The position numbers and the translations under genes are program-made. A stretch of DNA of 64,000 nucleotides from Pithys albifrons albifrons (lineage: Eukaryota; Chordata; Aves; Passeriformes; Thamnophilidae), in the NCBI RefSeq assembly GCF_047495875.1, contig NC_092461.1, forward strand, positions 90,278,431 through 90,342,430, written 5' to 3'. Position 1 is the stretch's first letter. Each line of letters begins with the position of its first letter. Of the stretch, positions 12,946 to 27,801 are shown piece by piece. The notes under the pieces are model-generated. The model was not told the DNA's origin. It was given only the letters and a program-made list of their open reading frames with translations, and ran no database searches.

Positions 12946-14489
12946 GCCCTCTATTAGCTTTCAAAGTAATTTCACAGTACAGTTCTCAATGATCTTTCCA
13001 GCAGTACCCCACGAACCTTCTACAGCTCCACTAATGGAACACTGCTGAACCAGCAGCTGCCCAGAGTTCTCTTAATCCAGTCTTAAATGTTGCTTGATTG
13101 GTGCCACCGACTGATCAAGTTTTGGAAGTTTGTTTTTGCTTCACTCAAAGAAGAAATACTTAATATCTCACCCTTCCCAGTGAAATCTAAATGGCTGTGC
13201 TAACACAAAGATCATGAACTGCTGCGTCTTCCACATCCGAGTTACAAACAGGATTCTCCCCATTTCATTTTTACAAGCTCATCTATACAGGCAGCACATG
13301 AAAGGAAAACAAAACATTTCTATATTGACTGAAGCAAGGGGCAAAATTACAAGATTTTCAAAGTGCCTGGGCCATCGGTACCATTTGTACTGCATGAAAT
13401 CTCACTTTTCTTCAAGATGTATTTACATGGTGTTTGATATACTAAGAGAAAATTTACTCTGCTGACACATCAATTTCAAGTTATCTAGTACTTCTGTGGG
13501 ATTTTACCTGACATAAACCATGCTCTTACTCAGAAAAAAACCCCAGAAAATTATTAGGGAATCCCAAAGCTACTAACATAAATCTAGACATACAATAAAA
13601 GCCCATTTCTGCCTCTGAGCTAAGCATCTGTTAGAACAGCCTTTTAGATTTCTGATTTAATATTTTAGTATCTAACCTCAGCTATTCTAGGTCTTTAGAA
13701 ACTCCATTTGACTCTCCACCATAATAAACCATGTCATACACTTCTATATACATTAATAAATCCGTTCTCATCTATACTAGGTCACATCAGGCATATTTCT
13801 CATACACTAAAAAAGCCATTGATATCAGATTATAAATAATAAAGAGGTTTTTTACAATTAAAAAAAAAGAACACTTTTTCCCCGTGCTGAACACTTGTGA
13901 GCTGTACCATAGTTCTAAATGTGACTCAACGCTATATGAAGAACAATGGTGACAAACTGTATAAAACCGCGGCAGTGATCGATGGTACTTTACACAATAT
14001 CTGCTTTTCAGTAGCAGCATTCTAAGAGTGAAAAACTGCTTGCACAGTACCAAGCCTTGTACCAGTTCGTGGGAGTTACTGCTATTAAAAAAAGAAAGAA
14101 AGAAAAAAAGAATTCACAAACTTTATTTTGCTATTTGAGTATGTATAAAGTCTTTTTTATGTGATCAAGAAAACATGCTCAGCAAAAAGAGCTATTAGTT
14201 CTGAAGACTAAAATAGTAGTACAATCAAGCCACGCAACATTTTAACAAGCAAGAAATGCTATGAACATGTTTTTCCAAGTGTACTTTGGGTATGTTTCTC
14301 TCAATCCACCCAGCAAGCCTGAGAGTGAGCAAACCCACCAATACTCCAGTAATTTACAAAGAGCCTGAGAACAATTCAATAGATTACACCAGAAGGACTA
14401 TCATAGGGCAGCACTTGAATACAAAATATGCACATGCCAGACAGTCCTAGTTAACCTAGGTGAAGACGCAACCCCAGGACGGCAGGTGA
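12946..14489. other. plain intron sequence with short GAAA tract
   Basis: A+T-rich. A (GAAA)n microsatellite lies at 14090-14110. No gene or repeat family was recognised. Confidence 0.5.
14090..14110. repeat. (GAAA)n microsatellite
   Basis: Short purine tract of GAAA units interrupted by A-runs. Confidence 0.7.
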
Positions 14490-15780
14490 TACAACTGCTT
14501 TTTTTCAGGCAGATTGCTCCACTGGCACCCCAGGCCAGCAGAAGTCATGCTGCAGTCCTCAGAAGCATGGTCATCCCAGCCAGCAAAGCTAACTAATGCC
14601 TGGGGTGGCCTCATTGCTGCACTGACCTGGAACTGGCGGGCTCCAGCTGGCAGCTCCTCCAGGGCAGCAGACCTGTGCCTGCCAGCAAAAGGCTGAACAA
14701 TTAGTAGTTCTCTGCCTGTGTGTGCAGGAGCACCATGCGCCAACCACCATGCGTTTCTGAAACACACCAACAACTCTGCCTTGGTTTTCTCACCAGGAAG
14801 TTTTCATTTTTCTGTTTCCTAGGAATCTGTGCAGACAACTCACAGAAGGTAAAAAGTGCTGAGTTAATTTCTTCTCTAAAAATAAAAGGTCATTTATTTC
14901 CCAGGTAAGAGCTTTAAGAGCATTTCTGTAGCAGCAAGTTGTGATTGTTTGGCAAAATATGAAGTCTTTTGTATTCACATCCTGTGATATCCCAAAATAT
15001 TATTTAGCATCCCTCTGAAATAAGTAAATAATGCAATCTGTTTACAAAGCCCTTGCAACTTGATTCAGTTCTCAGTTTAGGATGTAGTCCATCACAGGGA
15101 ATCAAAGACTTTGCTTATCCTGAGCAAACAGGATAATCGGTAGTCTGCCAAAGGGGTACCACAGACTGTAGAAGCCCAGTGTGTTGGAGGAGGTAGCAGG
15201 AAAATTGCCTGTGTACCTCCAGATTCGTGTTCATGGCCTGTTAGTGTCTCATTTCTCATCCCCACCCCAGAAAGTCTGAAGTACTGGAATCAGGATAAAA
15301 AGAGAAAAACTTAAGTCCATCTCTAGGCCTGTGAAGAACAGTTTGAAAAAACTTTGGTAGGGTCCTGAGTGCACCAGCAGGCTCTGCATCCTCTTCCCAC
15401 CCATTTATCTGGGAGTTACCTGCCCATGCTCAGGGTCAGCTCTGCTATGGGGCAGTTCCAACCCAGATTCAGACTGCCAGGAAACAGCTTGGTTGAAAGA
15501 CCTGTGAGGAGCCTCCCGGGTGGCTGGCTGGTCTGGAGATGCATTTCAGCTCCGGCTCTTGGCCAGGCCTGATCTGCCCAACACTGCCCGTGTCCAGCTT
15601 CTTGTCTCACCACGATGTGACCTGCCAGGACTCTGGCAGCCACAGCAGCTCCTGCTCCCACTGTTGGGTACCCAAGGTGCCCACCCCTGCCTGCTTCACT
15701 GTCAGCCTGGGTCCCACTCACCCCCACACTGAGCTCACCACTCCTGCTGCACCCCAAGAGCCTGAAAGCATCAAACTGTG
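14490..15780. other. two GC-richer, CpG-poor patches of unknown origin
   Basis: The patches at 14500-14775 and 15365-15780 stand out from the A+T-rich intron and hold overlapping open frames of up to 113 codons on both strands. None of these shows a domain I know. The patches have few CpG and no CR1 or LTR ends. They may be old repeats or ordinary local composition. Confidence 0.35.
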
Positions 15781-18700
15781 AAAAGCAAACACATTTATTT
15801 TCAGCCTCGTATATTATCTTTCGCTTTCAAAAAAACCCAAAAAAACGCTAAAAGAAGACTAATCTGTTCAATCTGATGAGATTAAGAAAAATAGAGTTCC
15901 ACCTCCCCAGTATACACTGAATTATCCTAACTACCTAAAAAGAATGAAACTCTTAGAAGAGGGGTTGAACCTCAAGGAGTATTTTCCAGCAGCAGCATAT
16001 TACTGTGTGAGAAACAGCATAAAAAAAAAGGAAATACTGATTAACGAAGAAAGATGGATTTCATAAAGACAAGAAAATAAGTAGTTCATAATTAGGATAA
16101 AAACTGGCAATTGGAAAAGTCTCCAGCTCTGACTCCTTGCCTTTCAGGAAGTATCATAAAAGCCACTTACTGAAAAAAATCCCCTTCTCCCTATCCACAT
16201 CTCTTCCTGACAGTTCTTTCTGTGACATTATAAAGGACAGGTCTATCATTCACACTATTTCTGAATTCCCAATTTTCTTTTCTGACAAGGAAAATAATTT
16301 TCATATGCCTGAAGGAATAAAATTAAGGCCCATTTTCTTTGCAGGTGGCTGGCACAACCTAGTTGAGAACAGCAATTGTAAAAATATCCTACGCTTCTAC
16401 TGATGGTACAAGCAGTGTGTTGCAATCCCTATAAAAATGAGAAAAAGTATTTGGAGCTATATCGTGACATTATTTGAGCATTTATTCTTTTTCATGCACA
16501 CCTTATTTATCTTTTGATACAGTTTGATGAGACGATTGCAAGTTGAAGTCATGCTGCTTACATCCCTTTTTCATTGGCAGGTCTGCCACACATAATAAAT
16601 GACTTCAACCTTCCCAAATACAGTAAAAGTGAACTTACAGAGAAGTTCACATTTAACTAGAGCACACTTTATGCTGTCCTTGGAAGTTGTATGGGGCTAG
16701 CCTAAATGATAAGTACCATCATCATCACCACCACTAACCAGCATAATCTTCAGCCATTCTTCTGCTCGCACTGCAGTACAGACTTGCTAATTTCCCCTAA
16801 GATTATTTTGACTGAAATTCAAGTAATTGGGAGCCACCTGCACTCATGTGAGTGGCTGAATGCCCAGCCCAGTTCACAGGAACATTACTGGGTGATGTAC
16901 AACCTTGTATATCCAGGACATATATCCAAGATTATTGCATATAACCACAAATGTCAACTCTGTTGAGCCATGCTGGGGGGAAAAATATGCAACTGTACAG
17001 CTCTAAGTCAGCATAGATGTGCAGATAACTGAGACCTATTTCACATAACAAACTACTAAGTTTTGTAAGCAGAATCCTTTTGTCAGCACTATCCTGCATA
17101 TACATACACACAAATCTGATGTAATAAGTAAATCCCAGCCCAACTGAAGACTGAAAAAGGCAATCCCCTTAATAAACATAAACCCTTAACAAATGGATAA
17201 ATGCCAGCAGAAGACAAGGGTGGGTGTACTCCAATGTAGAGGCATCACATCCCTGGGGAGTGAACCAGGTTATTTTCTGATAGCAAAGTTTCTCAAGGTG
17301 GCCATACAGTTTCTCTACTAACATATTCACAAACATGAGCATTAATTACTCAGGAGTACCAGCAGCATTAAGCCTGCAAAATGGTTAGCTAACTAGATCA
17401 AATATCCCTTAAATGGTAGCCAGAAAAGGAACTGAAATGAAACAAGAAATATATTTAAAAGGTGCAGTGATTCTATAAAAAGTTTATTCAAAGAGACTCT
17501 CTCTTCATGTTTTGTAACACAAAATAGAGCAAAAGGCTCTGCTTCTGAAAAACGTAACATTCAATGAATACCACTGCACTTGAATGCTGACTGGAGAGAT
17601 GCTAGTGATGCCAGTGATACCAGAGAAGCAATGTCTTCTCCTTCTCTGCCTGTTTACCCTGCACAGTCTCTAAAAAGTCTTTAAAAAGTGGCTGAATGGA
17701 ACTTTTTTACCTCTGACTAAGCACTTCTATCAAGACTATGTGCTTCATCTCCCTTACATGAATTACACAGTATCATGATTCAGAACTAATCTGATCCATC
17801 CTTGGAAACATCCATTGTATTGTTGAAGCAACCCTTATTCTTTCCTGTATCTATTATACACAAAATGAAAACTGTTCATGGCTAGTAATCACTGCAAATC
17901 TCTAAAGAATAAAGGGGCAGCCTTGGCCTTATCTCAGTGGCCTGAAAAACAGTCCGTTCTTTTTCTTTGTTCATAATCAATGCATTCCGGATGCATAGCT
18001 GTGCCCATGCTCTGTGTCAGGGTGTGAGATCTGACACCCTCTCTCACCCAACTTGCATATTAAGGTTTTTTTAATGTAGAAACATGGACACAGAGGGGTG
18101 GAAGGGGAAAGCAAAAGGGGCTGTATGCGTATGAATATAGGAAGAAGCCAGGACCCAGCCGCAAGAGAGAGATGGAAATTGCTGCTGGGGTCCTGCAATT
18201 TAGAGGGCTGCTTTCTGTCTTGTTATTCCTCAGCTTTAAAAGATGGGAGAAACAATTCTTTGCTTTTAATGATGCACATACGAAAGTAAATCACTCACTG
18301 AGAACGATGCCAAGGTACAGAAATAAATCTTTAGATTTCAGGATCAGTTATGTGCTTGATCAGCCACCTTTCCAATCCTGCTCACAATGGGAACACTCTG
18401 GCACTGTATCTGTACAAAACACACCAACAAGCCAACTACTACTAAGAGCTTTCAACCCATGATAATGGCCAGTGTGACACACATGCCATGAACTTCAGAT
18501 CAAGTTGCAGGTGCAGAATAAGAAAACATCCTGTTCCCCACCAGCAAAAATGTACTTTCCATATCCATACAACTCTTTTGCTTCCCTTCTCCTCCTGCTC
18601 CATGCAGACATAACAAATCAACTTCTAAGTCTCTTCTTTCAGCATCAAATGGAGTGTGTTCCCCCAGAGCAATTTAAAAATGAGTGGTCTTCAGAAGTTA

Positions 18701-21700
18701 AGTATTTTTATTGTGTGGTTACTGCCCTAAAATGCCTCCCGCTCTGGAGAGAGTTTTTGCATGACTCTTCATAAAACTGCTTTTTAAGGCAAACATTGAC
18801 AGTTATTAGCAAGCCAACTTTCCGCCTTTTCACTGGTATGGCCAAGTTGTTTTGGCAGTAAAGTCTGATGGAAATTAAAACCAAACCAGTCAAATTTGTA
18901 ACTACTTTACCCTGGAAATAGGCATTTGAAATGGGTTTTATGGAGGAGCTGGCAATAAAGCAGTGGTTGTCAAATTCTGCTTTTGGACTACTTTTGCTAA
19001 CTTAACAAAACATTCCAAATAGACTACTATGTACTCAAACAAAAATGAAGAGGTAAAAGCAAAAATCAAATTAGTCCTTAGCCAAGTGAAACAGCTGCTG
19101 TTCAAGAATATGTGTCCATTGAGGCATCTTGCTTGGCTGCCCCCAGTATGTTCTTACAAAACACACAGAGCCAAGGGCACTACTGCCAGCCAAACTGGAA
19201 AATTTTAGGGTGTTTGCATTTCACCTGTCAGGTTGAAGCTCCCATGCAATCTGACATCAGGGATTTTGACCTTCAACTCTTCAAAAAAAAAAAACTCCTG
19301 GAAAAACCCCCAAATGCCAACAGTTATTTTACATTTCTGAGTTCCCAGAATGTGGTATTGACAGTGTTAATTACTAATGCTTGCATGGATCAGATTTTTC
19401 TAGTTCTTCTCTTTCATTTACAATTTTACCTTTGAGACTGAGCTGTGAATGTGCTTTAGGACACTCTGCAGAGCTCACAACTGTGCTTAGTGTTCTTTAT
19501 TACCTAAACACAGGTTACGAACTTTCGGTTAATTTTTTCACAGTATGTAAAGTTCTTCTAGGGTATTTCAGAAACTCTATCTCCAACACAGAAACTGCCT
19601 GCTTAACAATTTTATATCTGCTTTTTATTTTCTAACAATTTCATACTCTAACAGAGAGGGTAACATGCTGTCAATGTCTCATGCACTTTCATCTGGTTTT
19701 GCGTTTGGTTTAGGTTTGATGTTTGTCTTTTTTTAATCTGAGGCAAGATACTAATCCACAGGACTCAAAATAATTAAGAGAAAGGAAAAGAACTTCAGCA
19801 ATAGATTCAGACTATAATTGAAATTACTTGTCTCCACTCCATACTAAAAGAAAAATCTCACAGCAGGACCCTGAGAAAACTGGCTGTGCTAAAGAGCCTC
19901 CCTAAGACAAAATAAAACCAGAAGAGCTTTCCCACCTCCTCACTCTTCCTTAGGACCATAGTTATGCAACACTTTGTTGCTATCTAAATAACTACTTTCT
20001 TTTGGATTCATTGTCATGTTTTCTGCTCCATCAGGAGAAAATAAGACTGAGAAGGGAAAAGTGTGTGCGGCTTTTACGCAGCAGGAATAGCAAAACAAGT
20101 ATCAAATCTATATGCTCCCATTTCCAGCCTCTGGCACTCCAGTGATGCAAAATCTAACAAACTGGGTGTTTCCTGATTATAAGCAGCTCAAAGCCAACCA
20201 TCATAGCCTGTTCTACTAGGATGAGCTGAAAGAAGAGCGATGTTACCATCAGCATTAGTGTTGTCATCTGTGTGAATGGTCCCTGTTAAAATGCCTTTGT
20301 ACGTAATCTACCTTAAAGCAAAGCAGAGTATCACTCTGTCCGACTTTAAAGTTTTGAAGTAATCCAGTCCGAGTAAGAGTATCTTGTAAGATGCTTCCTC
20401 TACTGAGAACACAGAGCACAAAGGTGAACATACTAATTATTTGCAAGGAAGTGAAAAGAGAAAAACCAAGTAAAATATCTTAAGCTCAAAGTCACTTCCA
20501 CCTACTTGATATCGTGTGCTTCTAACATAAAATAGGAAATTCACAACAATTGCTTTTATATGCAGAAAAATCTTAATCTTTATGCAGCTGAACTGGTTCA
20601 TTAGAGCATAGACCCCTAATGTCTCAAGTCTTCACAGAGCTCAGTTTCAGATCAAGCAAGCTGCAAGCTCCTGTCATCCTGATTTGGTTTGCTTCAATAG
20701 CATCAAGGGACTCTGAAGCAGACCAGGACATAATACAGATTACATGCATGTAACAGCTGGTATAGGATTTTTCTGAAATAGTCGAAGGATTGGTGACAAA
20801 CATGATGCTTTACAACTATTATCAGAGCAAAAAGCTCTCTCAAACTAGTAGCATCAATAGGAATAGCTAGGGAGGACAGATACTAGACACAGTAATAGGT
20901 CATATCTGAAATCTAGGGTTAAAACTGAAATTTATACCCTTTCCTAAAAAGTACAGACAAACCTGAAGTATAGATAAATAGTAAAAACACAAAAGTAAAA
21001 ACATGGTTCTTGATCCTGAAGATGGTACCCTGGCAGCATTAATCTGATTAGCAGTAAGAAAAGGGGAAAAAAGTTTTACCCCAACAAATCGGTAAAACTC
21101 TACCATAGGAATATAAATATTAAGTTGAGGCCCATTTCAGTAGCCAAGAATTAGAAATTTTGCTAAAGATCATAACTTTTTTCCCCCAAGATTTTAATAG
21201 GGCATGGGCACTGCACTAGCAAAAAGTGTAAACACCTGATCTTAATTGTAAATTAAGGCAATTTGCAATCTTCTATTTTTATTCTTTTCCATCTAGAATG
21301 AAAAGATATGAACAACTAAAAAAAAAGTATTTCCATTTATTCTACTGCTGCCTAACTGTGCAAAACTTGTGTGTCACACAAATACATGTTTGTATACACA
21401 TGTACACAGCATACCAAAATCTTGGCTTTGATACTAGTTTTCAGATTCAAAGAAAAGAATTCTAAAACCGGATTGAACTGATTAACATTTTTAAGTTCTT
21501 AGGCTAGCTAATTCCTTTGCCTTTCAAATAAATATATTCAATCATTGTACATTGGCTAAACAGTCTATTATTCGCTTAGGAGACTGACAGCAACTCCACA
21601 CTGCTTTCCTAAAGCTTCAGCTTTCCAGGGATGCCATGTGTTTGCTACAACCATTTCATAAAAGTTCTGTTAGTAGGCATAAAACAAAAAAAAACTTAGT

Positions 21701-22939
21701 CCATTTTATTATTAATAGAGGCTGCAGAGGTTCCATCACAAGAGGTTAAGATCTCTGCATTGCAACATACAAGGCATTTGTAGTTTGTACTTGAAGATGC
21801 AAATACTTCAGTGGCATTTTAACAGTAGAAGTATCTTTTTTTTTTCTCCCACTGGCATAATTTTACTTTAAAATTGCTGCTATCTAAGCAACTACAAATA
21901 AGCCCCCTCGGTCTAGTGAGGAGATTAGAGACTGTAGGTGAGATCCAATTTCAACTGAAATTTAGATTTCTATTATTTGTAAAACAAATAATTTAGTGAT
22001 GACAGTATTTTAAGTTCTGGAAAGTGTGACCAACTTGTAACAGTAGTAACCTAGACTCATAATTTATTTTGCTATTTGCAAAGATAGCACACTTTTTTGA
22101 TTCTGAGTCTGTGTATCATAGGCCCAAAATCTGGTTAAAGACTGACTATTAGGAGTTTTTTTCAGAAAAGAGTACAATTTGTTAGAAAACTTTTAAGAGA
22201 AACTTCCTTTTTCAAGGTCATCCTGTTGTGAAATATGTTTCAGTCCTAACCAAAATCTGTTGTTACAGCAGAACGGCCACAACAGCCCTGAGCAGTGTTA
22301 TTAACTCAGGTCATCTCACCAGTATTCATCTGTGCAAAGCTGGAATATTCACTGGCATGTGGATTGCAGTGTCCAGTGTCTCACTTGCAGTTATTTAAAA
22401 ACAACCAAAAAATTACTTAAATTTTAAATTGACCCTTAACATATGGACTTTTTTCTTTTTCCTTTTTCTGATGCTCAGGGGTGCAAGAAAAAAACATAGA
22501 ATAGCTAATACTGTGTAGTAACATACTGGTTAATCATCAGAAGTTCACTACAAGGAGAACTGTTGGTAAAGCAGCTGCTAGAAAGCGGCAAAGGTAGATT
22601 TGACCACCGGCAGTAAGGGAAAACCTTGAAGAGGAGGAGTGAATAATGAAGAAAAGGAAGGAATCAGTGAGATGGAGGGATGCAAATGCAGCTAAAGAAG
22701 GTCTGGCAGAACGATCAGCAGGTGAGACATAACGTGTGGAAGAAAGCACAGGGGGAAAGGACTGGTGGTAAGTGAAAGCAGACAGCAGCCATACAATAGC
22801 ACGGTCACACACAGTAAACAGGAACAACACTGGGTTGGAGAAATCACCCAAAGCGTAAGAAAAGCATGGTCAGGGGTACAAGTTCTGTTTACCTGGAGAA
22901 TCTTTAAACTACTTAATGAAAAGCAGGAATGCCAGACAA

Positions 22940-22959
22940 GGGACTGGGGAGGGGAGGGG
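22940..22959 (+). other. potential G-quadruplex motif
   Basis: Four G-runs with loops ACT, A and A (GGG, GGGG, GGGG, GGGG). It is followed directly by a long A/G-only tract to about 22988. Confidence 0.7.
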
Positions 22960-25900
22960 AAAAAAAAAAGAGAGGAAAAAAAAAAAGAAGCAACAGGCAG
23001 GTGACATCTTTACAAAAATCTATGTGTTAAAATAAAAAAATTTCGAACTCTTATTTATGTCACATCCCATTCCACTAATACAAGGGATCTGGCAACAGAT
23101 CAGATTGCATTTCTTGGCTGCTGATGAGGTTTAATTTTGAGATAGTAACTACAAGGTGACACAAACTCAGACTTTCCTCCTCCAAAAGAAATCATAGCAA
23201 CCAGTGATCCCATTGTGCTTTGTTGATGCATAATTGTTAAAGAAATGCTTTCCGATGCCCTGTGAGAGGGGGTACTATCTCGAAAGCTCAAAGGGATTGT
23301 TCATTTGATCACTAAGCACAGTGTTATTCCAACCACTCATGCACGCAGAGAATGCCTCTATTCTTATGCTCCCCTGAGAGTTGAGATCATCTGAGATATG
23401 TCGGCTATCACATATAAAGACTGAGGTAGAACTGCCAGCAGGACATTTTAAGCAAAGGATTTTCAGAGACCTGGAATTCTTTTCTGCATTTTCTGATGAC
23501 AGTTCAACTTGCTGGCCACTGGGCTAATTTAAAAGGCGTAACCGTAGAAGCAATCCTTGACTTCAAGATTTCAAGCTTGAGAGCTTGTGTGCTAGATGGT
23601 GAAGCAGTTTTAAGAATGACAAAAGAGATACAGATGTGTTCCTAATCCCGGATCCATCTGTCTCTCCTCAAATTCATGGGCAGAAATCAGTAAGGTTCTT
23701 AGCACAAGCATATACTAACACAGGAGGAAAAAAACTCCAAAATAAACAAGCAAAAAGAAAACCTCACTCCAAAACATAAGGAAACCCCCTACACTCAAAA
23801 CCCAAACACTAGGCTGAAAAGCTGCACACAAAGATAATGTAGTTAGCAAAGAACAGGATTACTCTATGCTGCCCTGTCCTAGCGTCTCCTGTGACATTTA
23901 TTTCTCACCTTTTAAAACCTGTTTTGCAATATTCCATTCAAGTCGTTAAGATATCCTTGTAATGCACTTTAATGATGCTTGAATTGTTTTGTTGAAAAAA
24001 TGAAGTTGTTTACCAATAATCTCAAAAATGTAATGCCCAGGCTCTTACCCATAGATATATTAATTTAAAAAAAAACCCCAAACAATAAAACAAACCACCT
24101 CTGATTCACACCACTTTAGCACAAGCAGCACATAGGCAAGAAATCCAATCAGTACTACGTGCTAAAATCTACAGAAAATTACACACTTTCCAATTTACGC
24201 TTCAGAGACAAGGAAATTGCCTATGAATCTCCACTGTGTGCATGTTACTGTTCTCTGAATTACACACACACACCAGCCTAGAAATTAAACAGATGAATGC
24301 ACAGTGCATGAAAGGGCACAAATATGCTTTATCAAATTCCTCCTCCTAATCCAAGCTGTAATTTTGTTTCCCCCTCTGTGGGAAACATGGCTTACTAGCA
24401 CAAGCCCTTATTTTTGTGTACAATATTATCTTTAAAATAAATGCATTATTGTAACCACAACATTTTAAGGAGGTCTGAAGTGTTCTAAAAACCTACACTT
24501 GATGCAAATAAGCAGCAATTTTCAGAAAGATGTGACCTCATTAAAAGTTCTTCAAAGAAGAAATCTTAGAATATTTCACTCAGATGTAAATGTCACTATT
24601 TGCACATTTTGTTTTTCTTTTAACATCATAGATCAAAAAAATGACAACTTTCCAATATTCTTACAGAGGACACCCAAATCTCTTTTTATTCTCTAATTAA
24701 AATAGCAAATGAAACACCTAAATAAAATTACCAGAAGAATCAAATATTTATATACTTAATCTGTGAAAATAAATCTGCTAAATTAGAGGGGTTATATTTT
24801 TTATTTAAATGAGAATATTTGAATGGTGAATCTGCCCTTTAAAAATACAAGTGTTTATGCTGCAGCATTACATCTCAACTAGGTCAATAAGAGCAGACTA
24901 ATATAGATGGAGGAAAAAATGCTCTAATTCTAAGTAGCTCTCTATATCCAACTAGCTCATATTCAGCCTTTTTCCACAATTAATTTCTGATTAAGAACAC
25001 GATGATGATACTTTGAAGGAGTTGACTAGAAAAGTGAGATATTTGTATATGTCAGTAGTGCTTGAGTGTCACAAAGCAGTGTGTGATTTTGAGTAACCTG
25101 CTGATTTCAAAACATTCACTTCTGTTTTCTTGAGGAGACAGCTCCACATGCTTTCTTTTCCTTATTTTTTTTTATTTGGAAACTTGAAAATAATTTGCAA
25201 GAACATTTCAGACTCAGAAATCCCGTAACAGGTACCTTAACTCCAGGTAGAACTAAGAACAGTAGAAAAGGCCTCATATTTTCACTGCAGAAGGTATTTG
25301 TAATCAGCACTTAAGTTAAAAAAAAACAACACGTGGGTGGCAAAAACGTAACTCAAACTGGAAAGACAATTATCATCCCTTATAATTATTTAGAATTGAG
25401 AAAAAAAATTACAAGTCAATATAAAAATATTGTTAGGCTGAAGAGAGAAATCATTTAAATGTTTGCCTTTACAGAGCACTCACTAGCAGAGTTTTATTGG
25501 TACAAGTTCGACATTGCAGCTGTAATTATGTCCAGAGCAAAAATGGCACATAGAGAGGGTGCTAATGAAGCACACACCCACACAGCATAAATGTGCTCTT
25601 GTGATTCTGCCACCCGGTTTACCAAAGTAAACAGGTTTTATTGCGAAACTGCAGTTCATCTGCAAAAACTAGAGCAATTTGATTCCTATCCTGCAGCTAA
25701 AGAGCAAAATACTGCGTGGTGCTAAAACACTGACTGGCATCGAAAATACCTACCCTCAGAGACAGGAGTGGGCTGCATCAGGTGCAGGGCAACCTTCTTG
25801 TGGTCTTCCCATTATATTTACAGATCAATAGGCCTAGTGAGCCAGGTGCTGCTGCAGCAGGAATAGTGACTGAAATAATGCTGGGAGTGAGTCTGCATTT

Positions 25901-27784
25901 GGCTTAGGGTACTGTAGTAATAGTGGAAAAAAAAGGTCATGTGCATCATGAAAATAATTAGAACACCTGAAAAGGAAAAATTCCAAGCATGCATGCATTT
26001 AGAAGTCTCAGCTCCTGGGCTTTTCTCTTTCAGAAAATTCCTTAATTAGGTTAAATCCCACTGATCAATTCCCATCCTGAAAACAGGCCACTAAATACAA
26101 ATTACTACAATGAGGTGAGCACTGATTTTAAAATAGATGCCAGATTTATTATGGTTGGCATACGGAAACAGAGGTCACATCTCTCTGCTGGAGTCCAGGG
26201 GGATTTATCATAGAGGGAAAAGTGACAAAAAGTTATTTTGCCCAATCTTCTGATTCGCACTGTAAGACCAGGTCCACCAAATAGCTAGGTCAAAATCTGG
26301 ATTGTATCTCAAAGTGTTAAAGCATATTCCTAATTCTGCTGATGTCTAGTGAAGTCCCTCTGTTTATTTTCATCATCTGTGCAGCTCAGATGATGTTGGC
26401 CAGCCACTGATCCCTCACAGGAAGGGCAGAGTAATTTAGTGGAAAAAGAACAGGGAAGCTTTCAATTTTTCAGGGGTCTTAAGAGTCTGTGGTTTAAGGT
26501 TTTATTTCAAAATGGATCTTGAAACAAATCTGCTTTCAGATCTTTGTACCAGAATTATATGTTTTGAAACAGAGCAGTAAAATTATTTCAAGGAAATCTG
26601 GCAAATAAATAAGTAAACTTTCAGAATTTATACCTAGTACTGGCTAGGGAATTCAGACTGAAATAAGGCTTGTTGTATAACTGATATCCCAATATCTATT
26701 ACCTACAGATTTCCTGTGTTGACAAATGGAGAAGGAACATAATACTACAGCAATAAAATCTAGAGATCAAACAAGAGGGTGTGTGGTCCTTTTAAGGATG
26801 GTTCATTTATACACAAGATCGAACATGACACACAAAACAAAGGACAGCCTGAAAGTAAGTAAAAAGTAATAGAATAACAGCACTGCCTGCTCATGTCACA
26901 GCCTTATCTTACAAAAATGACATACTGGAAAATCTTAGACCCGATAAAGAGGTGAAGCAGAAGGCAGCAAAACATCACATCTACAACTGATCCTGCCCAA
27001 AAAGGTTTTGCAAAGAATTCACTCCACCCCTGGCAAAAGATGTCAAAACTGCAATTAAATCTTGGCCCATTCATTCAAGAAAAAAAAATCTCCTTCTCCT
27101 GATTGGCTTTGGGCTGCAAGATTCCTGCAGACAAGAAAATGGAAATGAAGCTACCTCAAGCCTGCTGGCTGAGCAAGGACTTCACGTACCACAGACCTAA
27201 TTTAGCAACTTCCTTGGCAGGAACTCAGGCATAACCACTGCATGGCTCTGTTAAAATAAGTGAAGTTGCTGTGCTGGAACAGCAGGAGTTCCTGTCAAGG
27301 TATATAGAGTCACCCCATCTTGATAAACATCCAGGGAAGCACACTTATTTCAAGCAAGGAATTGTTTGTCAAATGTGAAATATTTATTTTAGAAGCATCA
27401 GTATTTTGTTTCCAGTGAGTGCAGTGAAATGGTCTATTTATTGTAAGGTAGCATGGTGCCTTAGTTAGATAACCAAAACGTATCACACTTGTTGCAAGAG
27501 CCCATTTGATCACTTTTCCACCAATAAAGGTTAAAAGAAAATCCTATTACAGATCTTTCAGAACAGAAATAAGAACTCTTGTGACTTTCTTTTATCTGTA
27601 AACAACTTCAATTGAACTCACTTGAGACAAACAGATTTAGAATTAGTTTTGCACAATCCATACATGTGTTTGTTTAAACAAATGAGTTTAGTCTTTAAAA
27701 TGCTGATTTCTAATGCAGTCCTCCTGCAGCAGATAAATGATGCGCAGCAGAAACGCTAAGATGCTACAGCAAGAAGGACCAAAA

Positions 27785-27801
27785 GGGGTGGGAGGGGGGG
27801 G
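27785..27801 (+). other. potential G-quadruplex motif
   Basis: GGGG-T-GGG-A followed by eight G. Four G-triplets with one-base loops are available on the plus strand. Confidence 0.65.

Noticed and set aside
14820..14851. Micro-exon between TTTCCTAG and GTAAAAAG, plus strand
   Set aside because: Weak donor, no coding continuity and no partner exon.
18961..18990. hAT/Charlie-like terminal inverted repeat (CAGTGGTTGTCAAATTCTG); a similar one near 60410
   Set aside because: No matching inverted end or 8-bp target duplication was seen, so chance similarity cannot be excluded.
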